Positions 39,140-46,021 of a DNA stretch of 64,000 bases are shown in pieces (positions within the stretch are counted from its first letter, which is position 1; each line of letters begins with the position of its first letter). The notes under the pieces are model-generated. The model was given only the letters and a program-made list of their open reading frames with translations, did not search any database and was not told where the DNA came from. Both the position numbers and the translations under genes were made by a program. The stretch covers positions 310,001-374,000 of the forward strand of contig NZ_JACGWV010000003.1 in NCBI RefSeq assembly GCF_014137995.1, given 5' to 3'. This stretch comes from Promicromonospora sukumoe. GTDB lineage: Bacteria; Actinomycetota; Actinomycetes; Actinomycetales; Cellulomonadaceae.

Positions 39140-40723
39140 GTGCACCCTCCTGTGACCGACCCCGTCCTCGTCGCCTCCCTCCGGGACGACCTGGCCTCCT
39201 CCGCCTACGACGTCGACGGCGTCGAGGACGTCCTGGGCCCGCTCGCCGCGTCCGCGCTGCACCGCGAGCAGGCGCTGCCGGCTCGCCGGGCGGTCGCCGC
39301 GGCGGTGGCCGGCAAGCCGCCGTCGGACCGCGATCCCCGCGCCACCCTCGCGGGCCTGTTCCTGCTGGGCGAGCCCGTGGCGCGCGCCGCGCTGGACCGC
39401 GCGCTGCCCGCGACTGGGACGGCGGGAGCGGAGCGCCTGGGCCTGGTCGCGGCGCAGGGCACGGGGGACGACGACGAGGTGCGCGCCGTCGTGGACCTGC
39501 GGCCCTACTCGTCCGTCGACGCCGTGGGCGACGCGCGCTGGTGGCTCGCGTCCGACCTGGGCGAGCTCGCCCTCGGCGGGCGGCTGTCGACCGACCACGT
39601 GCTCGGGGCGGGCGGCGCCTCCCTGACCCTCGTCCAGGTGACCGTGCGCACCCCCACCGGCCGGGTGCTCGACCTCGGCACCGGCTGCGGCATCCAGGCC
39701 CTGCACGCGGCGCGGCACGCCAAGCAGGTGGTGGCCACGGACATCTCGCACCGCGCGCTGGCGTTCGCGGGCTTCAACGCGGCGCTGAACCGGCCGGGCG
39801 AGGTGGAGCTGGACCTGCGGCACGGCTCGATGCTGGAGCCGGTCGCGGGGGAGCGGTTCGACCTCGTGGTCTCGAACCCGCCGTTCGTCATCACCCCGCA
39901 CGCGGGCGCCGCGGGGCGCGCCGTGGCCGACGCGATCGGTGACTACGAGTACCGCGACGGCGGCCGGGCGGGCGACGACCTGGTGCGCGACCTGATCCTC
40001 GGCGTCGGCGACGTGCTCGCCCCGGGCGGCACCGCCCAGCTCCTGGCGAACTGGGAGCACCGCCGCGGCGAGCCGTGGACCGAGCGCGTGGGCCGCTGGC
40101 TCGACGAGGCGGGCCTGGACGGCTGGATCATCCAGCGGGAGGTGCTCGACCCCGCCGAGTACGCCGAGACCTGGATCCGCGACGGCGGCACCACGCCCGA
40201 CCGCGAGCCGGCCGCCTGGGCCGCCGCGTACGGGGCGTGGCTCGACGACTTCGCCTCCCGGGACGTGGAGGCGGTCGGCTTCGGCATCGTGACCCTCCGG
40301 CGCCCCGTCTCGGGCGCCCCGACGCTGCGCCGCCTCGAGGAGCACACCGGGTCGGTGCGCCAGCCGCTCGGGGCGCACATCGCGCGCAGCCTCGCCGGGC
40401 ACGACTGGCTCGTGGCCCGGGACGACGCCGCGCTCGCCGCGGCCCACCTCGTGACGGCCGCCGACATCACCGAGGAGCGGTACCTGACGCCGGGCGCCGC
40501 CGACCCGAACGTCGTCGTGCTGAGGCAGGGGGACGGGCTGGGGCGGGGCGTGCACGCGTCGAGCCCGCTCGCGGCCCTCGTGGGCGCGTGCGACGGCGAG
40601 CTGACCGTCGGGCAGATCGTCGGAGCCCTCGCGTCGCTGTTCGAGGTGCCGGCCGACGCGCTGGCCGCCGAGCTGCTCCCGGCGGTCCGTGGGCTGGTCC
40701 GGGACGGTTTCCTGGAGGGCTGA
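39140..40723 (+). CDS. Class I SAM-dependent methyltransferase of the NPPF (HemK/RlmG-like) type
   Basis: 527 residues. The SAM-binding motif RVLDLGTGCGIQALHAARHA and the catalytic VVSNPPFVITP mark an N-methyltransferase of the N5-glutamine/N6-adenine group. An N-terminal ~150-residue all-helical domain and a C-terminal ~150-residue winged-helix-like part (LVGACDGELTVGQIVGALASLF, VRGLVRDGFLEG) flank it, a layout common in actinobacterial proteins annotated only as methyltransferases. The target (protein, rRNA or DNA) is not known. Start GTG chosen because the conserved DPVLVASLRDDL follows directly. Confidence 0.85.
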   Translation: MHPPVTDPVLVASLRDDLASSAYDVDGVEDVLGPLAASALHREQALPARRAVAAAVAGKPPSDRDPRATLAGLFLLGEPVARAALDRALPATGTAGAERLGLVAAQGTGDDDEVRAVVDLRPYSSVDAVGDARWWLASDLGELALGGRLSTDHVLGAGGASLTLVQVTVRTPTGRVLDLGTGCGIQALHAARHAKQVVATDISHRALAFAGFNAALNRPGEVELDLRHGSMLEPVAGERFDLVVSNPPFVITPHAGAAGRAVADAIGDYEYRDGGRAGDDLVRDLILGVGDVLAPGGTAQLLANWEHRRGEPWTERVGRWLDEAGLDGWIIQREVLDPAEYAETWIRDGGTTPDREPAAWAAAYGAWLDDFASRDVEAVGFGIVTLRRPVSGAPTLRRLEEHTGSVRQPLGAHIARSLAGHDWLVARDDAALAAAHLVTAADITEERYLTPGAADPNVVVLRQGDGLGRGVHASSPLAALVGACDGELTVGQIVGALASLFEVPADALAAELLPAVRGLVRDGFLEG

Positions 40724-40761
40724 ACGGGGCCTCCTGGGCGGCCGCTGGACGCCTCGGGGCC

Positions 40762-40802
40762 GTTACCGGGACGTAACGTTCAGGGTCGCGCACCGATAAA
40801 TT
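40762..40802 (+). promoter_or_regulatory. Promoter and operator-like inverted repeat of the LysR gene
   Basis: GTTAC-CGGGAC-GTAAC (40762-40777) is a perfect inverted repeat (6-bp arms if the outer C/G is counted). It overlaps TAACGT (40774-40779), which stands 17 bp before TAAATT (40797-40802). Transcription would start at the ATG at 40809. The overlap suggests autorepression, the usual LysR mode. Confidence 0.45.
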
Positions 40803-40808
40803 TCGTCC

Positions 40809-41804
40809 ATGCCCGAGACATATCGGGCTATGACAGATATTTTCCACCGTGTGGAACTCGACATGCGGCACTTGAGGATGGTTGTCGCTGTTGCCGAGTC
40901 GGGCAGCGTCACGAAGGCGGCCGCTGCCCTCGGCATCGCGCAGCCGGCGTTGACTGCGCAGCTCAACCGGATCGACCGGTCGCTGGGCGGGAACGTGTTC
41001 GTCCGCGACCGGTTCGGTGCACGACCGACCGAGCTCGGTGAGCTGGTACTCAGGCACGCTCGCGTGCTTCTCCCCGCCATGGCGGCCCTCGCGGACGACG
41101 CCGAGCGACTCGTCAACGGCGACGTCGCCCACGGCGAGACCGTGCGGGTCGGCATCACCGGGACCGGGCTGGGCGGCCTGTTCGTCAACCAGCTGCACAT
41201 CGGCATGCCCGGCGCGCAGGTCACCACGGCCATGCCGCCCCTGCCCGACGACGTGGCGTCCCGGCTCGCCCGCGGCACCATCGACGTCGGGCTGGTCGGG
41301 ATGTGCTCCGACGTCTCGCCGCCGGCGGCCGTCGAGGTGTCCTGGACCCGGGTCTGCACCGACCCGATGTTCGTGCTGATCGACGCGCACCACCCCTACG
41401 CGGGCAAGCCGGAGGTCTCGCTCGCCGAGCTGGCCGAGGAGATGTGGCTCTGCGTCCCGTCGCACGGCTGCCTCGAGGAGTGCTTCGTGTCGGCGTGCGT
41501 GCGGGCCGGGTTCACGCCGCTCGGCATGGGCGAGGCGGAGTGGACCACCGCCGTCGACCAGGTGCGGGCGGGGCGCGCCGTCGCGCTCGTGGAGCCCGGG
41601 CAGCCGGACCCGCCGGGTGTCGCCACCGTCCCGCTGGCCGGGGCGCCCCTGCGCCGCACCCACTACCTGGGCTGGCGGCACGACGCCGACCTGCGCGTGG
41701 ACCTGGAGGCCGTCGAGGGCGCCGCGCACCGGGCCCACCGCGACGCCGTCCGCCGCAGCCCGCAGTACGAACAGTGGCTCGCGATGTACGGCATGCTCGG
41801 CTGA
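40809..41804 (+). CDS. LysR-type transcriptional regulator
   Basis: 331 residues. N-terminal winged helix: MRHLRMVVAVAESGSVTKAAAALGIAQPALTAQLNRIDRSLGGNVFVRDR. The rest is the periplasmic-binding-protein-like effector domain (HGETVRVGITGTGLGGLFVNQ, DVASRLARGTIDVGLVGM, DPMFVLIDAHHPYAGKPEVSLAELAEE). The ligand is unknown. ATG 40809 is preferred over internal ATGs at 40830 and 40863 because a promoter places the transcript start there, making it leaderless. No divergent gene is adjacent, so the regulated genes cannot be read from context. Confidence 0.88.
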   Translation: MPETYRAMTDIFHRVELDMRHLRMVVAVAESGSVTKAAAALGIAQPALTAQLNRIDRSLGGNVFVRDRFGARPTELGELVLRHARVLLPAMAALADDAERLVNGDVAHGETVRVGITGTGLGGLFVNQLHIGMPGAQVTTAMPPLPDDVASRLARGTIDVGLVGMCSDVSPPAAVEVSWTRVCTDPMFVLIDAHHPYAGKPEVSLAELAEEMWLCVPSHGCLEECFVSACVRAGFTPLGMGEAEWTTAVDQVRAGRAVALVEPGQPDPPGVATVPLAGAPLRRTHYLGWRHDADLRVDLEAVEGAAHRAHRDAVRRSPQYEQWLAMYGMLG

Positions 41805-41815
41805 CCTCCCCCCAC

Positions 41816-41859
41816 GTGTCAGACGTACAGGTCCCCCCGGTGACCTGTACGTCTGACAC
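41816..41859. repeat. 44-bp palindromic element, copy 7 (after the LysR gene)
   Basis: Perfect 18-bp arms GTGTCAGACGTACAGGTC / GACCTGTACGTCTGACAC, loop CCCCCGGT. The mid-arm differs from copies 5, 6 and 8 (GTAC instead of GCTC) with the matching change on the other arm. Confidence 0.92.
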
Positions 41860-42020
41860 GTGCGTGCCCCGAGCACGTACGTGGTTTGCCCTCCATAGGA
41901 AATATGTATGACCTGAGTGTGATCTGGGCGTGAAGTCCAACTCCTCCTACTGTGGCGGTGCGGGTGAAAAATCATCCGTGGGTGGAAATTCACCCCCTCC
42001 GACCCAAGGAGTCGCTGGAG

Positions 42021-43142
42021 ATGAGTCGTACATCCCTCCGGGGCGTCGCCGTGGCAACCGCCACCGTGGGCCTCTTTGCCGGCACCATCAGCGCCGTCGC
42101 CGCCGCACCGTCCGACGTCGAGGCCGCGACCGCCGGCTACGCACCGGGCCTGGTCTCCGCCATGGAGCGCGACCTGAACCTGAGCACGGCGGAGGCCGTC
42201 GCCCAGCTCGAGTCGCAGGAGCTTCTCGCCGACACGCAGCAGAGCCTGGAGAAGTCGCTCGGCGCCTCCTACGCCGGGGCCTGGGTCGAGGGGTCGGACG
42301 CGCTGCACGTCGCCGTGACCGACGCCGCCGAGGCCGCCGACGTCCGCGCGGCCGGGGCCACCCCCGTGACCGTGGACAACTCGCTCAAGGCGCTCGACGC
42401 CTGGACGGCGGACCTGGACGGCGCGCTGTCCTCGGCCGACGTGACCTCGTACCACGTGGACGTGGAGACCAACGAGATCGTCATCGACGTGGTCAAGGGC
42501 GCCACGGCCGACGTGCGTGCCGCGGTGGCCGAGGCGGGCGTTCCCGCCGACGCCGTCGCGCTGACGCAGTCCACGGAGCGTCCCCGCACGTTCGCCGACG
42601 TGATCGGCGGCGAGGCGTACTTCATCAACGGCAGCGCGCGCTGCTCGGTCGGCTTCGCCGTGACCGGCGGCTTCGTGACCGCTGGTCACTGCGGCTCGGT
42701 GGGCGCCTCGGCGAGCGAGCCGAGCGGCACCTTCGAGGTCTCGGAGTTCCCGGGCAGCGACTACGCCTACGTCTCGGTCAGCTCGGACACCCCGGTGGGC
42801 GTCGTCGACGACTGGAACGGTGGCACCGTCGCCGTCCAGGGTTCGACGCCGGCCGCCGTGGGCGCCAACGTCTGCCGCTCGGGCTCGACGACCGGCTGGC
42901 ACTGCGGCACCATCCAGGCGCTGAACGCCACGGTGAACTACGCCGAGGGCAGCGTCTCCGGTCTCATCCAGACCAACGTCTGCGCCGAGCCGGGCGACTC
43001 GGGCGGCTCGCTGCTCGCGGGCTCGCAGGCCCAGGGCATGACCTCCGGTGGGTCGGGCAACTGCTCCTCCGGCGGCCAGACCTTCTTCCAGCCGGTGGGC
43101 GAGGCGCTGAGCGCGGCCGGTGTGTCGCTCCTGACGAACTGA
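42021..43142 (+). CDS. Secreted S1 serine protease with pro-region (alpha-lytic/streptogrisin type)
   Basis: 373-residue preproenzyme. Signal peptide (TSLRGVAVATATVGLFAGTI), then a ~160-residue pro-region that would assist folding, and a mature chymotrypsin-like domain beginning near DVIGGEAYFING. The triad is H223 (VTAGHCG), D247 (GSDYAYVSV) and S327 (PGDSGGSL). Cysteines around His and Ser match the family disulphides. It ends right after the catalytic domain, unlike its downstream paralogue. AAGGAGTCGCTGGA precedes the ATG, and the same leader word precedes the next gene, showing duplication including the 5' region. Confidence 0.95.
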   Translation: MSRTSLRGVAVATATVGLFAGTISAVAAAPSDVEAATAGYAPGLVSAMERDLNLSTAEAVAQLESQELLADTQQSLEKSLGASYAGAWVEGSDALHVAVTDAAEAADVRAAGATPVTVDNSLKALDAWTADLDGALSSADVTSYHVDVETNEIVIDVVKGATADVRAAVAEAGVPADAVALTQSTERPRTFADVIGGEAYFINGSARCSVGFAVTGGFVTAGHCGSVGASASEPSGTFEVSEFPGSDYAYVSVSSDTPVGVVDDWNGGTVAVQGSTPAAVGANVCRSGSTTGWHCGTIQALNATVNYAEGSVSGLIQTNVCAEPGDSGGSLLAGSQAQGMTSGGSGNCSSGGQTFFQPVGEALSAAGVSLLTN

Positions 43143-43161
43143 CGTCCTGAGGAACCGCGGG

Positions 43162-43186
43162 GCGGGTAGGGGAACTCCCTACCCGC
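43162..43186 (+). terminator. Hairpin after the first protease gene
   Basis: GCGGGTAGGG and CCCTACCCGC, perfect 10-bp stem with loop GAACT, 20 bp after the stop. Good terminator position between the two protease genes, each of which then has its own promoter region. Confidence 0.65.
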
Positions 43187-43310
43187 TCTGCGGCATGTCC
43201 GCATATTGCGCCGATATGTCCAAAGCGGTATCTGGGAGTTGCCTGAAAGCGACCATACAGTGTGCCGCACTGGGTGAATCCATTGCCCCGACGACAAGGA
43301 GTCGCTGGAC

Positions 43311-44765
43311 ATGAGACGCACATCCTTCAAGGCGTTCACCGTGGCCACAGCCGCGATGACGCTTCTCGCCGGCAGCATCACCGCTGCTACCGCAAGCGCA
43401 GCTGCCGGAGCGGACAAGCCCGAGGTGACCAGCTACGCCCCGGGCATGGTCGCGGCCCTGGAGCGCGATCTCGGCCTGACCACCTCCCAGGCCGTGGACC
43501 GCCTCAAGACCGACGAGGCTCTGTCCGACAAGCAGCACTCCATCGTCAAGGCCCTCGACAAGGGCTACGCGGGCTCGTGGGTCGACGGCTCCGAGCTGTA
43601 CGTCGCCGTCACCGACAAGGCCGGTGCCGCCGAGGTCCGTGCCGCCGGTGCCACCGCGGTCACCGTCGACAAGTCCCTGGCCCAGCTCGACCGCCTGGCC
43701 ACGAAGGCGTTCCAGGCCGCTCCGGACACGAAGGTCGCCGGCGCGTACGTGGACGTCGAGTCCAACGCGGTGGTCCTGGAGGTCGCCAAGGGCTCGAAGG
43801 CAGCCGTCGCGGCCGCCGTCGCGCGGGCCGGGATCGCTGCCGGCACGGTCTCCCTCGTCGAGGTCGCGGAGATGCCCCGCACCTTCATCAACGTGATCGG
43901 CGGCAACGCCTACTACATCGGCGGCGGCCGCTGCTCGGTGGGCTTCTCGGCCACCGGCGGCTTCGTCACCGCGGGCCACTGCGGTGCCCGTGGCGCCACG
44001 ACCACCCAGCCGAGCGGCACCTTCCAGGTGTCCTCGTTCCCGGGCAACGACTACGCCTACGTGAACGTCGGCTCCGACGACACCCCGATCGGTGCGGTCA
44101 ACAACTACAGCGGCGGCACCGTGAACGTCGCGGGCTCGACCCAGGCCGCCGTCGGCTCCACCGTCTGCCGCTCCGGTTCCACGACCGGCTGGCACTGCGG
44201 CACCATCCAGGCCTTCAACGCGTCGGTCACCTACGCCGAGGGCACCGTGTCCGGCCTGATCCGCACCAACGTCTGCGCCGAGCCGGGTGACTCGGGCGGC
44301 TCGCTGCTCGCTGGCACCCAGGCCCAGGGCATGACCTCGGGCGGCAACGGCAACTGCTCGTCCGGCGGCACCACGTACTTCCAGCCGGTGGGCGAGGCGC
44401 TCAGCGCCGCGGGCGTCGCGCTGATCACCGGTGGCGGTGGCACCACGCCGCCCACGGGCTGCGCGAGCCAGGAGACGGCGTTCAGCGGTTCGCTGAGCAG
44501 CGGCGCCTACGCGTTCAAGCCGAGCAGCAGCGGGTTCTCGTCGTCGGCCGGCACCATCACGGGCTGCCTCGACGGCCCGAACGGCACCGACTTCGACCTG
44601 TTCCTGCAGAAGGTGAGCGGCAGCAGCTGGGTCACCGTGGCGCAGGGCATCACGTCGTCGCCGGACGAGAGCGTGAGCTACAACGGCACGGCGGGCACCT
44701 ACCGCTGGGTCGTCGAGTCCTACTCGGGCTCGGGCTCGTACACGGGCGGCTACTCCACCCCGTGA
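43311..44765 (+). CDS. Secreted S1 serine protease with extra C-terminal domain
   Basis: 484 residues, tandem paralogue of the preceding protease. Signal peptide, pro-region (YAPGMVAALERDLGLTTSQA), mature domain with H223, D247 and S328 (PGDSGGSL). After the catalytic domain (~372) a GGGGTTPPTG linker leads to a ~105-residue beta-rich domain (CASQETAFSGSLSSGAYAFK, CLDGPNGTDFDLFLQKVSGS, VAQGITSSPDESVSYNGTAG, YRWVVESYSGSGSYTGGYS) of the pre-peptidase C-terminal (PPC) kind, often used for substrate or surface binding. TACAGT at 43256 may be the -10. The preceding hairpin separates it from the first gene. Confidence 0.94.
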   Translation: MRRTSFKAFTVATAAMTLLAGSITAATASAAAGADKPEVTSYAPGMVAALERDLGLTTSQAVDRLKTDEALSDKQHSIVKALDKGYAGSWVDGSELYVAVTDKAGAAEVRAAGATAVTVDKSLAQLDRLATKAFQAAPDTKVAGAYVDVESNAVVLEVAKGSKAAVAAAVARAGIAAGTVSLVEVAEMPRTFINVIGGNAYYIGGGRCSVGFSATGGFVTAGHCGARGATTTQPSGTFQVSSFPGNDYAYVNVGSDDTPIGAVNNYSGGTVNVAGSTQAAVGSTVCRSGSTTGWHCGTIQAFNASVTYAEGTVSGLIRTNVCAEPGDSGGSLLAGTQAQGMTSGGNGNCSSGGTTYFQPVGEALSAAGVALITGGGGTTPPTGCASQETAFSGSLSSGAYAFKPSSSGFSSSAGTITGCLDGPNGTDFDLFLQKVSGSSWVTVAQGITSSPDESVSYNGTAGTYRWVVESYSGSGSYTGGYSTP

Positions 44766-44780
44766 TCCCCTTCGGATGAC

Positions 44781-44824
44781 GTGTCAGACGCTCAGGTCAC
44801 GGGAGTGACCTGAGCGTCTGACAC
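44781..44824. repeat. 44-bp palindromic element, copy 8 (between convergent protease and PAP2 genes)
   Basis: Identical to copy 5, loop included: GTGTCAGACGCTCAGGTC, ACGGGAGT, GACCTGAGCGTCTGACAC. It starts 15 bp after the protease stop and ends 26 bp before the PAP2 stop. Confidence 0.92.
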
Positions 44825-44850
44825 GTGCGCGGAGTCCCGGCCGGCCGGGA

Positions 44851-45801
44851 TCAGGGGCGCGCGGTCGACTGGCGGACCAGCAGGATCAGGGCGAACGACG
44901 CCAGGGTCACAGCCACCACCCCGAGCGCCCCGCCCATGTACGCGGTGAGGTCGCCGCCGACCGGCAGCGCCCAGCCGTAGCCGCGCACGGCGCCCAGGGC
45001 GCCCACCCCGAGCACGCCGCTGCCGGCGGCGCCGAGCAGCAGCAGCCCGGCCGCGCTCGACGTCCCGGGCTCCGCCCCGGTCCGCGGCAGGTCCAGGGAC
45101 GACGTCGAGCTCAGCACGCAGACGCCGGCGCCCCAGGCGAGCACCACGAGGATCGCGGCGACGACGTCGGACGGCCGGTGCCACTGCCCGATCAGCGTGG
45201 ACACCCCGGTCGCGGCCGTGTACGCGGCGCCCGCGACCGCGACGAGCGGGCGCCAGCGCCGCGGCACCGCGATGAGGAGCCCGGCGGCGATCGAGGCGGC
45301 GACGGTCGTGTGGCCGCTGGGCAGGGTGTTGATGTCGGCGCGTGCGGTGTCGAGCAGGGCGGGCCGGTCGAGCACGACGTGCTTGAGCACCTGCGTGGTG
45401 AGGTTGGCGCCGGCCACCAGGATGACCACCTGGGCCGCGAGCCACCACCGGCCGCGGGCCAGCGCGAGCACGACGGCGACGGCCAGGCCGAGGCCGATGA
45501 ACGAGTTGGACACCACACCGAGCACCGGCTCGGCGAGATCCCACAGGACGCCCTGCCCGGTGGCAGCGCCCTCGAGCGCGAGCTGGTCGGCGTGCTGGCC
45601 GCGCCCGGAGTTGACGAACGTGTCCCACGTGGCCCACACGCCCCACATGCCGAGGGCGGCGACGGCGGCGGCCACCACGCGCGGCCCCACCCGGGGCCGG
45701 TGGCCGGGCGTCCGACCAGGCATGGGGCTGCCGACGCTGTCGATGGCGTGGCCCTCTGCGGGCTGCGGCAGCTCGGGCGGCGGGAGGGTGCGCTCGGTCA
45801 T
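44851..45801 (-). CDS. PAP2-family membrane phosphatase
   Basis: 316 residues, about six hydrophobic helices. The three phosphatase motifs are present: K-x6-RP in KHVVLDRPALL, PSGH in TLPSGHTTVAA, and the last one as VSTLIGQWHRPSDVVAA. Members dephosphorylate lipid phosphates such as phosphatidic acid or undecaprenyl pyrophosphate; the lipid here is not known. The active site would face outwards. GGTGGGG lies two bases before the ATG at 45801. Two more hydrophobic helices follow the last motif, as in many actinobacterial members. The gene is divergent from topA across ~220 bp. Confidence 0.9.
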   Translation of the reverse strand: MTERTLPPPELPQPAEGHAIDSVGSPMPGRTPGHRPRVGPRVVAAAVAALGMWGVWATWDTFVNSGRGQHADQLALEGAATGQGVLWDLAEPVLGVVSNSFIGLGLAVAVVLALARGRWWLAAQVVILVAGANLTTQVLKHVVLDRPALLDTARADINTLPSGHTTVAASIAAGLLIAVPRRWRPLVAVAGAAYTAATGVSTLIGQWHRPSDVVAAILVVLAWGAGVCVLSSTSSLDLPRTGAEPGTSSAAGLLLLGAAGSGVLGVGALGAVRGYGWALPVGGDLTAYMGGALGVVAVTLASFALILLVRQSTARP

Positions 45802-46021
45802 GGCCCCACCGTAGAGGAGTCGGCTGAAGAGACGGTGTCGCTGTTGTGTGACTCTCCGTGTCTTTGACGCCACGAGTGAAAATCACCACGGTCATGTGAA
45901 ACCGCCGGGCAGCCCGCTGTGACCCCGGATAGGGTGCGATCCGTCGCGCCTGGCGTACCGTGAACTCTCCAACGCCACCCGGCGCACGTCCCCAGACCCC
46001 GCAGGAAGCAGGCAGGACCGG

